The notes: generated from the sequence alone by a model not told the origin. Shown: positions 37,998 to 50,154, counted from the first letter of the stretch. The stretch: DNA of 64,000 nucleotides from Sinotaia quadrata (GCA_028829895.1 CM054182.1:90049046-90113045), one strand, 5' to 3'. Numbers and translations: made by a program.

Positions 37998-38064
37998 TTG
38001 ATGGACCCAATTCTTTGAGCAAGTCTCTTTGATGGACCCAATTCTTTGAGCAAGTCTCTTTGAT
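37998..38064. repeat. 31-bp direct repeat, 2 copies
   Basis: tgatggacccaattctttga followed by gcaagtctctt, twice. Confidence 0.95.
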
Positions 38065-38249
38065 GTCTGTGAATTTCTCCCAAAGTCGGAAAATACTCCT
38101 CGTCACAACCACATTGTGTCACAGCATCTCACACGGAGTTTCCATACTTCTCTAGAATTCTACTTTAGAGTCCCAACAAGAATTTCCACTGCTCATTCAC
38201 TCTTGTAATCATCAACAGAATAATAGCAGCTTGCAGGTATGAACACAGA

Positions 38250-38374
38250 GGCTTTGATACCTAGATGTTCAATTAATTCCTCCTTAACAATGCCTTGATG
38301 TATGTTACATGATTTTGACGTGAAAAGGCTTTGATACCTAGACATTCAATTAATTCCTTTTTAATAATGCCTTG
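38250..38374. repeat. 77-bp direct repeat, 1.6 copies
   Basis: ggctttgatacctagatgtt at 38250 and a variant at 38327, both followed by caattaattcct. Confidence 0.9.
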
Positions 38375-38516
38375 TCAAAGTTCGTGTATAAAATGCTTAA
38401 CAACAAGTGTCTGAAGGAGGCGAAACTGATAATGGTCAGACATCTGTTATTGGAAAGCATAAATTATTATATGAATATTTTAAAATATGAATTAGTATTT
38501 CCATATCCAGTTTCCA

Positions 38517-38517
<1 letters not shown>

Positions 38518-38552
<35 letters not shown>
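38518..38552. repeat. (GT)n microsatellite
   Basis: About 17 GT units. Confidence 0.9.
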
Positions 38553-38553
<1 letters not shown>

Positions 38554-38970
38554 CATTTTAATTCTTTAAACTGATATATATATATATTATGAGTAATAAT
38601 TTTCTATGTGAGCAGTAATTTTTTCCTGATATAAGCAAAATAAATAACTACTTCCCTTACCAAATGTACAATGGTAAATTATGTCCTTGTGTATACTGGA
38701 CTATCTGATTTCTAAAATTAGAATATTGTTATATGATGGAAAATATTCCCATGTATTTTATATAAATTTTCATACGTGTAATTTAAATTGAACAATATTT
38801 GTAATTCGAATGACGTGTGCATTGCATCATATTTGTTTTGGAAGTGAGGTCCTGAATGAATGAGTTGTGCATGGTGGCAGATTTACTGACCGGTGTTTGA
38901 TGTTTACGCCAATTAGGTGAGCGAGTGTTTGTTGTTTAAATGGCCAGTAAACGTAGCAAGGGATTAATTT

Positions 38971-39040
38971 GTGGCGCGCGCGCGCGCGCGCGCGTGTGTA
39001 TGTGTGTGTGTGTGACATGAATTCAACTATATTCGCATAT

Positions 39041-39112
<72 letters not shown>
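38971..39112. repeat. (GC)n(GT)n ... (CA)n microsatellite cluster
   Basis: gcgcgcgc, then gtgtgt, a 26-bp spacer and about 35 CA units. GT on one side and CA on the other make a long imperfect inverted repeat. Confidence 0.95.
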
Positions 39113-39113
<1 letters not shown>

Positions 39114-39229
39114 GTGCTAGTAAACAGACTTACATAAATGCATATTTATTTGCACGTGCACATCCGCACGTTTAAACATGCACACCTTAAACCGAACACG
39201 CGCAAGCGCACGAACAAAATGATATAAAC

Positions 39230-39354
39230 ATGCACACACACACACACTATGCATGCTCGCGCACATTTGTACGTACAAGCACATGAACGCACGCACGCAC
39301 ACACACGATCAAACAAACTATTTCGCACATTCATGCATATTCGCATGCACACAC

Positions 39355-39410
<56 letters not shown>

Positions 39411-39700
39411 TGCAATAATAAACACGCACACATACCACGTATTTAGTGGGTACACATGCTAACGAACAAGCGTACTTTCGCACGCCCACTCATACCGATA
39501 TTCACCCATGTACATGTACGCTTATTATGCACACATAAACTCACACACACATACACGCACGCAGTCACTACGATTACAACACATATTTGTACGCACTTGC
39601 AATACACATTCTATACATACGCGTACACACACAACTACAAACACAATGATTCACACTCACGCGCAAGCACTCGCGCATTTACACATACAAAAGACATGTC
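39230..39700. repeat. CA-rich low-complexity region
   Basis: Includes a perfect (CA)n at about 39363-39408. All His/Thr-rich frames here are artefacts. Confidence 0.9.
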
Positions 39701-40059
39701 AAATTGAACACAAGAATTAATCAAAGAGTGACTGAATCTTTTAATGGTAAATGGAAATGTGGAGAAATTGGTCGATTGGAACATACAAAAGTTTCATGTT
39801 AAAAATTTTGTTCATGTGCATGTGTAGTCGACATGCATTAAAACAGAAAACATGATAAAGAACTAACTCTTAAAATAAAAAAAAACAGCAACAATAACAT
39901 TTACAAAACAAAATCTTTGACAGACTGCTTGCTTGCTTGCCTGCGTGAATAATTACGATGTGGAATGTTTTTATCGTCATCATATGGAAAGAACACAATG
40001 TCACGTGACTCACGTCCTTAAAGAGCTTCAAGAAAAATGCTCTCTTTTTCTCTCTCATA

Positions 40060-40405
40060 CACACGCACTTTTCTCACACACACCCTCTCACACACCCTCT
40101 CTCATACAGACACTATTTTACACCCCCTCTCTTACACAGACACTTTTTCACACACACCCTCTCTTATACAGACACTATTTTACACACACACACTCTCACA
40201 CACTCTCTTACACAGACACTTTTCACACACACACCCTCTCACACACACCCTCTCTTATACAGATATTATTTTACACACCCTCTCTTACACAGACACTTTT
40301 TCACACACACCCTCTCTCACACACACCCTCTCTTACACAGACACTTTTTCACACACACCCTCTCTCACTCAGACACTTTTTCACACACCCTCTCTCACAC
40401 ACATC

Positions 40406-40438
<33 letters not shown>

Positions 40439-40443
40439 GCACG

Positions 40444-40487
<44 letters not shown>

Positions 40488-40558
40488 CAAATGCACACAT
40501 AATCTGACACACGCTGTCTCTCTCACGAACTCTCCCACTGTCTCTCTCTCTCTCACAC
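40060..40558. repeat. Degenerate cacaccctctcttacacagac array ending in (CA)n and (CT)n
   Basis: Irregular units of about 32-36 bp built from cttacacagacactttttca and cacaccctctc. They give rise to 189- and 156-residue open frames rich in His, Thr, Leu and Ser. Neither frame has non-repetitive sequence beyond a short lead-in. Confidence 0.85.
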
Positions 40559-40850
40559 ACACACAATATATATATATATATAATGAACAAATGCTGTATC
40601 TCTTATCTATAAACATAAATGCATGCCCTTTAGCAGTGTCTAAATAATACACTAGTAAACTATTCATGGGCTGAGAAGACAGGACTTCGTTGTTGTTTTA
40701 GATCTGATTTTTCACTTAATGAACGAGCTCCCTCAAATACACGCCCCGTTATTTCATTAATGGCTTCATTGTACCCACAAAAGCTTGGATTTCGGTCGTC
40801 TGTACACAGTAGGTTTCAGTGCCATAGCACAATAGCAACAACAGCACATG

Positions 40851-41066
40851 CTATGTTATACGGAACCAATCCCAGACATGTATTGGAACCTGCCAGGTAA
40901 GGACATTAACATAATTATGCGCACGGGCAATACTTAGGGCATTCATTCGACAAGTAAATCGATACCTTGCATTCCAACATTCTGACATAGCACTGTCAAC
41001 AAGAAACAGGTTTGGATAGGAACGAGATATGTCACCTGCACTGGAGATGGACGTGGTCAGCATCAC
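40851..41066 (-). CDS. Possible exon or decayed ORF, unrecognised
   Basis: A 71-codon minus-strand frame of non-repetitive composition, including GDISRSYPNLFLVDSAMSEC. A CAG acceptor (…atctccagtgcag) lies at its 5' part and a possible donor gcaag|gtatcg inside, which would delimit an exon of about 70 nt. It could equally be a mobile-element remnant. No family identified. Confidence 0.2.
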   Translation of the reverse strand: MMLTTSISSAGDISRSYPNLFLVDSAMSECWNARYRFTCRMNALSIARAHNYVNVLTWQVPIHVWDWFRIT

Positions 41067-41349
41067 ACATGAACGGACTAAACATTGAGACCAACTGAAT
41101 CAAGAAGTGACCAGGTCTTGGCGAATTCGCGCCCACCGGCTTCCCTTCTCCGCAGCATTGATTCCCACGCCGAGCGTCGAGCAATCAATAATTACCGTCA
41201 ATACAAAATAGATGGACTTACGTCTTTAGGATGATCCCCCTTTGACAGTACTGGCACCACCTTCTCGATTCAATTACAGATCGTTTCTCGTATGCGCACA
41301 GTGGCACGTGTACTCACAAAATGCACAACACAGTACTAGGCCAACTGTA

Positions 41350-41700
41350 AGTACTAATATTCACAGCAGAGCCCTGGATCATGTATAAGTAATATTATTC
41401 ACTGTTGAGCCCTGGACTTTGTATAAGTAATCTTACTCACTGCTGAGCCCTGGAACAAGTATAAATACTCTTATTGACTGTAGAGCCCTGGGCCATGTAT
41501 AAACTCTTATTCATTGCTGAGCCCTGGACCATGTATAAGTAATCTTATTCCTTGCAGAGTCCTGGACCAAGTATAAATAATCTTATTCTCTGCTGAGCCC
41601 TGGACCAGGTAGAAGTATTCATATTCACTGCAGAGCCATTGGGTTTTGTATAAGTACTTTTATTCACAGCGAAGTCCTGGACTATGTACTAATATTCATT
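41350..41700. repeat. Degenerate ~38-bp array, about 9 copies
   Basis: Variants of gagccctggaccatgtataa followed by gtaatcttattcactgct. Confidence 0.85.
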
Positions 41701-41799
41701 GCAAAATGGCGTTTGTGATCAAATAATGTACTAATGCCACTCATGTCCAAATATGTGTTAATATTCATTAATGAACGATACAACAAACATGTTAATGGC

Positions 41800-42345
41800 C
41801 ATTAAATTGAATGTCATTCTTCCTGTACTAGAATGAATGTCATTCTTCCTGTACTAGAATGAATGTCATTCTACATGAACAGGAATAAATGTCTCTCTAC
41901 ATGTAAAAGAATAAATGTCACTCAACATGTGCTAGAATAAATGTCATTCTACATGCACGAGAAATAATGCCACGCTTCGTGTACTAGAATGAATGTCACT
42001 CTACATGTACATGAATAAATGTTATTCAATATGTGCTTGAATGAATGCCTCTCTGTTTATTCAAGAATAAATGTCACTTTACATGCGCTGGAATAAATGT
42101 CATTTTACCTAATTATGCTTGAATGAATGTCATTCTACATGCACTAGAATGAATACCACTGCTCATGTACTAGAATGTATGTCATTTTATATGGACTGAA
42201 TGAATGTCACCCTATGGATACTGAATGAATGTCAACTTACATATACTAAATGAATGTCAATCTATATGTACTGAATGAATGTCACTCTATATATACTGAA
42301 TGAATGTCATTGTACATTTACTAGAATGTATGTTACACGGAAAAT
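41800..42345. repeat. Degenerate ~26-bp array with hairpin units
   Basis: About 20 variants of tagaatgaatgtcattcta plus a spacer (catgtac). Well-preserved units are self-complementary: TAGAATGA-ATG-TCATTCTA. Confidence 0.85.
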
Positions 42346-42484
42346 TTAGTACACACCATCAATTAAGTGTGGGATATTTTAGGTGCTAGTATTTGTCGCG
42401 AGTGAAATAGAGTGAATATCATTTCATGTCCGGATATGGAACGAACATTTCAGCTGTGGCACGATCGAACCGCAGTCAGGAAGT

Positions 42485-43460
42485 GCCAGTAATGCTAACG
42501 ACAGTGTCACAGTAATGCTAAACACAGTGTCACAATAATGCTAAACACAGTGTCACAATAATGCTAAAGACAGTGTCAAAATAATGTTAAAGACAGAATC
42601 ACAGCAACAATAAAGGCAGTGTCAGATCAATGCTAGTGACAGTGTCACAACAACATTAAAGACAGTGTCAGATCCATGCTAATGACAGTGACACAGTAGC
42701 GCTAAATACAGTGTCACAGGTATGCTGAACACTGAGTCAAAGTGACATAATGTTAAAGAAAGTATCTAAAGTATCACATTAATGCTAAAGACAGCGTCAC
42801 AGTAACATAATGCTAAAGAAAGTATCATAGCAATGCTAAAGACAATGTCACTTCAACACTAACAACAGTATAAGAGCAATGCTAAAGACACTGTCACATC
42901 AAAACTAAAATCAGTATAAAAGCAATGCTAAAGACATTGTCACATCAACACTAAAACAATATAAGAGCAATGCTAAAGACACTGTCACATCAAAACTAAA
43001 ATCAGTATAAAAACAATGCTAAAGACATTGTCACATCAACACTAAAACAATATAAGAGCAATGCTAAAGACACTGTCACATCAAAACTAAAATCAGTATA
43101 AAAGCAATGCTAAAGACAGTGTCACAGCAATGCTAAAGGCTTTGCCACTAGTAAAGCTATAGACATTTTCACATAAGGCTAAAGACAGAGTTACAGTAAT
43201 GCTAAGGACAATGAAACAGAAACACTACAGACAGTGCCAAAGTAACATTAAAGACTGTCACAATAAAGCTAAAGACAGTGTTACAGCATCTCTAAAGACA
43301 ATGTCATATTAACGCCAAAGACATTATCAATGCAACGTTAAAGACAATGTCATATTAACGCCAAAGACATTATCAATGTAACGTTAAAGACAATGTCAAA
43401 GTAATGCTAAAAATCGTATCACAGTAATTCCAGCGTCTTCAGTAACACTACAGATAGTGT
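42485..43460. repeat. Degenerate ~22-bp array with higher-order structure
   Basis: About 40 variants of gctaaagacagtgtcacagt. Within 42871-43118 a roughly 90-bp composite of four variants is repeated about 2.5 times almost exactly. Confidence 0.9.
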
Positions 43461-44307
43461 CAAATTTATAGGACTCACATTCCAGCTCACAACATAATAT
43501 CAGTCATAAACTACAAACTGACAAATCAAAGAAACCATGGAAGTAGATATGTATCATTTCAATCAATCAGCCAACAGATCATGCAATCAACGAGTTAATC
43601 AGTCAAACGGTTAATCAACAAGCAATTAACATATCACAGCCAACAAATATTATACATCTAGATAATTATTCACGACATTAGAATTACCATAACAGAGATA
43701 AACATGTTGTTTTTTTTAATCGCCTGTGTCGGTTCCAGCTCTAGTCCGTCTTAGGGGAAATATATATATAATTGTTTAAACCTGATACAACTAATTCGAC
43801 GTGTGCAGAGACACAACAAAGCCCTAGTCGTATTTGTTCAGCGTATGCGCGCGCACGAACAGGTGAGCAAAGTATTGTTGTTCATAATCCTACCTTACTA
43901 CCAAGTCTTACCAGCCGTCAGTAATCAACGGTCTTTCAGTGACAGTATGGACTTATTTATATAAGCCCCGAAATGATGAAATATCACACACGCACGCACA
44001 AACATACACACAATTCTAATCCCTTCTTACAGAAAATCCGTCGGACAAGCTCTTACCTTTGAAAAATCTTGCTGTGACTGCAGCGTCAAACCAGTCTGAT
44101 TGAGTTACTCTTCGTCCATTCTCATCACTGTAGTCATGGAGACATTGAAGGAATTATGAACATTCACCTTGCCGAACCGGATTTTTTTCCCCTTCTACAT
44201 TATATATAGTTTATTTCACGCACGGCCGAGACACAGCACCAGGTTCGTGAGCGTTAAAAGGTTAAACACACGCACACACGCACGCATGCGAACACACAAA
44301 TACGCTC

Positions 44308-44310
<3 letters not shown>
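43461..44310. other. Spacer
   Basis: No coding sequence recognised. Confidence 0.4.
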
Positions 44311-44311
<1 letters not shown>

Positions 44312-44353
<42 letters not shown>

Positions 44354-44362
44354 GCACACACA
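44312..44362. repeat. (CA)n microsatellite
   Basis: CA run with cgcacg flanks. Confidence 0.9.
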
Positions 44363-44646
44363 GAACCACAAACATTTCTTCGACTCTCTAAAATAGAAAT
44401 TCATGTAGCAAAGAAATTACATCTTTTTTCATTGCTAAGCACATTCGATTATTTTTTTATTGGGACACAGGTAAAATATGTTATTACTTTTTTTCTAACT
44501 GTCGATCTACGTTTACCAATCAATACAAGTCTCTAGGTTATTATCCCCACAGACGGCCTACCACTGCAAATCCACCAGAGACCCTGGCAACGATTCGGAT
44601 CAATCAGAACCCACTTACCCCACCACGCTCATACAACCGCTTTGCA

Positions 44647-44730
44647 AAAAAAAAAAAGAAAAGAAAATAAAGAAAGAAAGAACAAAAAAACAAAACAAAA
44701 AACAAAACGAAAACCCAACAAACAAAAGAG
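44647..44730. repeat. A-rich low-complexity tract
   Basis: Runs of A with scattered G and C (aaagaaag, aaacaaaa). Could be a decayed poly(A) tail. Confidence 0.6.
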
Positions 44731-45299
44731 GAATGAAAGAGATTAAATTAAACATGATCTGAAAGTTCATTTATATGGCAGATAAACAATTCAATGTTCG
44801 GGGTGTTTTTTTGTGTCTTTATTATTACACTCCCGTAATCCAATATTACTATCGTTTATGTGTTTATGACATGCCTTAAATATATATATTTTGGAGAATT
44901 ATATATATTGAATGAATTCTGAGTATTCACGCATTACTGATGACGAGTGTTTATTAGTTGGATAGTGGACGCGCATTAAAGTCACCAATAATGAACGTGG
45001 TGCATGCAGATAAAAAGCATGCCTCGAAGGATTATGTCACCAGACATAAAAGTTATAGAAGCCTTTGAGGACTCCCAGTAAAACTATACAAGGGAAGAAG
45101 AGAGACTTATACTCTCATGATGAAAACGAGGATTTAAGTGAAGACATCTTATTTCATTTGTGTGGAATTTCCTATAGAGAAAGTTGGGAATATCTCTTTC
45201 CACCCGTTTTTTCATCCGTCAACTGTCTGGTGTTGGAGCAACGAGGTAACTTGCTTCAATATTTTCCTGGCAAAGTGGAAAGTTTGACCTCAAGACAGC

Positions 45300-45690
45300 T
45301 TATGCACGCAACATTGGTTGTATGCATTTATCCACAGAGAAGCCAATTTCGTCAACTGTCTGAGCTTGTTTAAATCCATATTCCTTGGATGGAGGGACAG
45401 CATCTCGGTGCCCCATGGACAAAAGAACTTCTGCATCCATAGATGTGACAACACATTCCACTGGACGATAATCTGGTAATGCTAAACGTCGCTGGCTTTT
45501 CCCATTGTCATGGCAACCAGAGAAAGCAGTGACAATTACCAAGGTTGGCAACATGCCAATAGAGCATAGATTTCCCCCAGCAGCGAATCTGAGATGGTGC
45601 CTAGATCCTGCAAGTCTTCACTGTCAGGTGATGCAATGATTGTGTCATATCTTCTCTTTGAAGTGCCCCATATGAGTTACTTATGAGATT
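45300..45690 (-). pseudogene. Frameshifted coding remnant, unrecognised
   Basis: On the minus strand one frame reads TSKRRYDTIIASPDSEDLQD then LGTISDSLLGEIYALLACCQ and stops. A second frame takes over upstream of that stop and continues with SQRRLALPDYRPVECVVTSM and ADEVGF-like sequence (YGFKQAQTVDEIGFSVDKC) to a stop at 45300. Both halves look like real protein, so a frameshift or a lost intron boundary seems likely. The first half has the LG...S..LL.EI spacing seen in some domesticated or repetitive mollusc ORFs, but I cannot name the family. The plus-strand 102-codon frame is a shadow. Confidence 0.4.
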
Positions 45691-46261
45691 GCATCATCTC
45701 CCTTGGAACATTGCTAAGTGAGTAATTGATAAAAGGCAAACTCGCATCATGAAGTGTTAAGAACAAGAATACTTAATCTATTCTTGTTGAACTCATTATT
45801 ATTGTCATTTTGTGTAATATGAATTCTAAGATAATGTTTAAATACATACCAATGTTGTATATGAATTATCATTGTTGGCAGTGGTGCAATTTACAGCGTA
45901 AGAATTGTATAATTATTTTTTTGTTTTACATTTTGAAGTTCATCATTTTCATCCCCCTTTATTTCCCACAGAGTGTATGACATTGGAAAGTTGTATGTTT
46001 GACTAATCACTGTGTGAAAGAGTAGTGCCCCAAATTAGGTAATAGACGAGCTAATTTATCATTTTCAAACAAACTTGTTATTCTCAGTTTTGTTTTAGAG
46101 AAGCAAGAGAATTCATGTTTGTATTGTTTTGTTCGTTCGTCTGTTCATCCGTTTATTCACTTTTACGATACTTGCTCACCCGCATGCACAGCCAATAAAA
46201 TGTTCCTTTACATAACAGAATAAAAATGGGCCACACCCAAACATCAATGGCGTTTGTTATG

Positions 46262-46451
46262 TGTCTTGTGTAACAACTTAAGACAACGTATTACTGGCAC
46301 GTCACACGAGCTTCTTGGAGATAATCTGGAACAGCCAAACCCAACTCACCCCTTGTGTCTCTATCTTAGCCTGCACTTGTGACACTCATCAATTGTAATT
46401 AGTTAAGGATGATTAATTAATTATTAATAATAATAATAACCATTATATACA
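46262..46451 (+). mobile_element. Probable LTR of an LTR retrotransposon
   Basis: A segment beginning TGTCTTGTGTAAC and ending …attatataca lies directly before the TGG-initial block at 46452 (tggtgttggcatcacata), the expected place for a tRNA primer-binding site. A gag-like frame follows within 200 bp. The left boundary is a guess from the TG...CA rule. The 3' end and primer-binding region match a minus-strand copy at 30.7 kb. Confidence 0.45.
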
Positions 46452-46544
46452 TGGTGTTGGCATCACATAAGTTGGGAGATATATGGGGTGAGTTTAAGTT
46501 TGTTCAAAATTGTTAAACTAATTGTCATTGTGTTGAAAATAATA

Positions 46545-47030
46545 AAAGAAACAGAGAGCTTGGCTTAATTCAACTGAAGATACAGGAAGATAGCTTAATG
46601 ATAAGCAAGAGGGCAGCTAAGGTTCAGGAAGCCAGTGCAAAATTTCATTTTGATTCTTTTAACGAAAGAAGAGGAAATCTTCGAAGATTATGTGTTAAGT
46701 TTTGAGCAATTCACTGTGAGATTAGACCTACCAGAAAAAAACTATAGTTTAATTATTTTAATGGCAGAAATGAAAGGTCAGAATAGTATAATCTTGTATA
46801 GGCTCCCAGAGGAAGCCACAACATTTGAGACATATAAGTCCAAACTGTTAAAATACCTTAAGGTGACTAGTGAGATGCACAGACAGATATTTCACCAGTT
46901 TAAGAGACAGCAGGCTGATACATATTTACAGATAGTTAGTAAGCTATAGCACGCTTTGACCAGGATGTTAGAGTTGGACAAAGTAGAGATTGACAGTGCG
47001 AAAGATGTTAGGGATCACTATTTTTATTAA
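46545..47030 (+). pseudogene. Frameshifted gag-like ORF of an LTR retrotransposon
   Basis: A helical lead-in (…ISKRAAKVQEASAKFHFD…) in one frame is followed, after a frameshift, by a 104-codon open frame (46635-46949). This has the spacing of Gypsy-type capsid/SCAN-like domains: EDYVLSFEQFTVRLDLPEKN, then AEMKGQN...LYRLPEEATTFETYKSKLL and TSEMHRQIFHQFKRQQADTY. The corresponding pattern in live elements is FE..A..L.WP...W...L...L.GKA...Y..L......YE.LK..LL..Y..T.E.YR..F. The frame then hits a TAG but continues coding-like for about 25 more codons (LDKVEIDSAKDVRDHY). Degenerate and not functional. No protease, RT or integrase follows; a 24-bp array takes their place. Confidence 0.6.
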
Positions 47031-47600
47031 ACAATCCAAGTGACATTTATTGAAACAAAATAATACTTATTAAACCAGTCAAAATAACACTTAATAAAAC
47101 AGTCAGAATAATGTTAATTGAAACAGTCAAAATACCATTTATTAAAACAGTCCAAGTAACATTTATTTAAACAATCAAAATAACACTTATTGAAACAGTG
47201 AAAATAACATTTATTGAAACAGTCAAAATAACATTTATTAAAACAGTCCAAGTAATATTTACCAAAACAGTTAAAATAACATTTATTAAAACAAAATCAT
47301 ATTTACTCAAACAGTCAAAATAACATGTATTTAAAAAGTCAAAATAACATTTATTAAAACAAACTTACATTTATTAAAGCAAAATAACACTTATTCAAAG
47401 AGTCAAACTAACATTTATTAACACTTATTTAAACAGTCAAAAACATTTATTAAAACAAAATAACATTTATTCAAACAGTCCAATTATTATTATTTAAAAA
47501 AACAAAACAAAGTGCCATTTATTTAAATAAAATATCATTTGTTGAAACATCGAAATGATATTCATTTTTTAAAAGTAACGTTTATTAAAAGTCTGAGTAA
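47020..47600. repeat. Degenerate ~24-bp array, about 24 copies
   Basis: Variants of aacagtcaaaataacattta followed by ttaa. It interrupts or replaces the sequence downstream of the gag remnant. Confidence 0.9.
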
Positions 47601-47925
47601 CAGGAACCATAATTAAGGTTTTGCGAGTAGATAAATATGAAATAAATATTTCTTTGGTTTTACTGAGGTAATTCCTTAAGATCCCATGATTGTATGTGAT
47701 AGTAAAGCATATCTTGCTAACGTTGTTTCATAGCCAAGACCAAAAGCAAACAAACAAACAAAACCTTTTCATCGATTAGTTATTCTCAGTTTATGGGTCG
47801 ACATTGAAGGGACTTTGTCCCCTACTCTGGATTCTGGGATTCCTACCATTACCTACAGAACCGCTTTTTATCAAACCCCTCTGACAATTTCTATTTCTGA
47901 AAAAAATCACTTCAATTACTAAAAT

Positions 47926-47948
47926 GTGTGTGTGTGTGTGTGTGTGTT
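47926..47948. repeat. (GT)n microsatellite
   Basis: Eleven GT units. Confidence 0.85.
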
Positions 47949-47949
47949 A

Positions 47950-48811
47950 CGATAGCAGTTTTACGTCACCACTGGAGCTTGCGTTGACCATTTCGTCATA
48001 AAACGTTATTTGATCTGGAGTGCCCCAGTGGAATTCACAGCATTACACTTGTGTGTTTCAGGTGGAGGACGGAGGGGTGGCGGAAACGGGTGAGGAAGGT
48101 CGCACCAGTTTGGCGCACACCCTCAACCACACATTAATTACAGCGCTATGATCGCAATATTTATACTCGAAAGTCGCTTACTTTCTATTTTATAATCTTC
48201 TGTTGTATAGCAAGCATCCGTATTAGAACTGCGCGTTTCTTTTCTTTCTAATAGCACCCCCTCCCTCTCCCACCCTCTCCAAACGCGAAAGCGGCGGAAG
48301 CCGGAAGCGTTCCCCACATTCAACAACAATCTTTCTAATATAAACAGCACGACTGTTCAGCTTTAACTATGAAAGCAACGCAAGGCGAACAATCAGAATG
48401 CTAAATTTATAGGAATACAGTATAACAGCAACAAGGCTCGACTTTTCGGCAAATAGTCTTCATCGAAACAATACAATTATAACAATAACACACCAACAAC
48501 GAAACGAGTTGGCCTCTTATCAATGAAAGACTTTCTAAAATCGAAATAGAGGAAGGCTATTTAACCGAAACGTCGACTCCTGTAGTAGCTATACTACTAT
48601 TTTCGTTTCTTTCTTTCATTCTTTCTTCCTTTTTTTAAAAATAAAGTTTTACACCTACTGACTAGGGTACATAACTCACAAACATCAGGGGTGAATTATT
48701 GCTCCTGAGTTGTAGAGATCTCGATCCGTTAACCAGTACGTTGAACTGTTGTTCTCTGCCAAAATGTCTAACTCTCGAAGCGATACATGCTATTAGAGTT
48801 AAGAAACACAT
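47950..48811. other. Spacer upstream of the claudin-like gene
   Basis: A possible 28-nt exon-like interval at 48061-48088 (tgtgtgtttcag|gtggagg … acgg|gtgagg) does not fit the phase needed by the next exon. Promoter elements are not evident. Confidence 0.25.
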
Positions 48812-48825
48812 ATGGCAATGTCAAG
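48812..48825 (+). CDS. Tentative start exon of the claudin-like gene
   Basis: ATGGCAATGTCAAG|GTATTT would supply a start Met and end in phase 2. That is exactly what the acceptor at 50154 needs (AG|G = Arg), giving an N-terminus MAMSR-TIESGEA. The donor is weak (GTATTT lacks the +5 G), the exon contributes only 14 nt of coding sequence, and other start exons further upstream are possible. Offered because the downstream exon has no in-frame ATG. Confidence 0.2.
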
Positions 48826-49417
48826 GTATTTTATTCGTTCTTCACTTTCGTCTCGGTTTCTGATGCTGACAGAAATATCTTTATTAATATACGTATTTGT
48901 TTATTTGCTTCGTATGTTGATTTACCTCTGTTTCTTCGGTGCTAGAAATCAATTTATATGTGAGTATTTATATTCTTTTCTTATATTATTCTGTTGTTCA
49001 AACAATGGTTGTTTTGAATTGGCATTTCATAGATTGAGATAATTTTAAAATTTATTTTAAAAAAAACTGATTTGAATGTGTTGTACAGAGTAATTAGAAC
49101 GCATATTGGTAGCGATTGTAGAATAGATCAGTACTCTATGCTAAACAATGCTTGCAAACTGTTGATTCAGTAATTCTTCCTGCAGTCGTACTTTGGGCAC
49201 TCACAGCTAGACTACCGAACTTTAATTCCATCCATCTGGTCATTTTAAAAGATTCACAAAATCAGAATTGTGTCTCATGAAGTACAATTATTGAGTCAGT
49301 ATTCTTCTGAGTAGTTCTACATTTAGATCTAAAAATTGTAGCTGGAGAATAAATATTGTTACTCCTTTTCCTTACTTTATAATCGCAATTACTTTGTTTA
49401 ATCAGAAGAAGGATCTG

Positions 49418-49495
49418 TTAGAGTCACACACACACACATACACACATCATCACGCGCACACACACACACACAAACACACATCACGCACACAAGCA
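49418..49495. repeat. CA-rich microsatellite
   Basis: (CA)n with atcacgc interruptions. Confidence 0.85.
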
Positions 49496-50004
49496 CAATC
49501 GAAGCGCTATCATTGCTATGTCCCCTATGAGTGCCCTGTCATTGTGAACGAACTGCCTTTTGGGCTCAGATTTAGTGACACCAAAACGTCCCCTTTCACC
49601 CCCAACCACCAAAAATTTAAATAAACAAACTAAGAGCAACATTTTAAATAAACAAATAAACAAAAGTCTTTACATTAATAATCTTCTCTGTTTATTTTTC
49701 TTTATCTACTAACTGCCTATCTCAAACTGTACTCATGTTACCACAGTAAATACAAACGTTGTGCGTTAATAGTTTTTTTATATCACGTTACTTGTATATT
49801 GTTTTTGTTACTGTATGTATCATTTACTGTCGTGTGCTACTGTTCAAGTTTTTGTGTATAAAATTTAATATTTCAAAGTGATTAGGCAATTCATATATTA
49901 GGAGTTGAGGACTCGCATGCCGCCATTAAAGAGAGTGAGAGTGGGAGATTGTGAGGGGAGGGAATAACAGACACTCGGATAGATGAACATATATTTGAAT
50001 TAAT

Positions 50005-50011
50005 GTGTGTA

Positions 50012-50051
<40 letters not shown>
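50005..50051. repeat. (GT)n microsatellite
   Basis: About 20 GT units, 100 bp before the claudin-like exon with TM1. Confidence 0.9.
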
Positions 50052-50053
<2 letters not shown>

Positions 50054-50154
50054 CTGGTATATTAAAAAGATAGATGGATATTTATATCCCTCATCAGACA
50101 TTATATTTTTCGTCGCGTCTTGTAAGTGGCAACTGGCCTGTTTTTCCTCACCAG

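Noticed and set aside
37090..38250. Possible minus-strand LTR with AATAAA
   Set aside because: No primer-binding site, partner LTR or internal ORF found. Kept only as a low-confidence note.
39933..40507. 189- and 156-residue His/Thr/Leu-rich ORFs
   Set aside because: Low-complexity CA/CT-rich array. Two frames are equally open.
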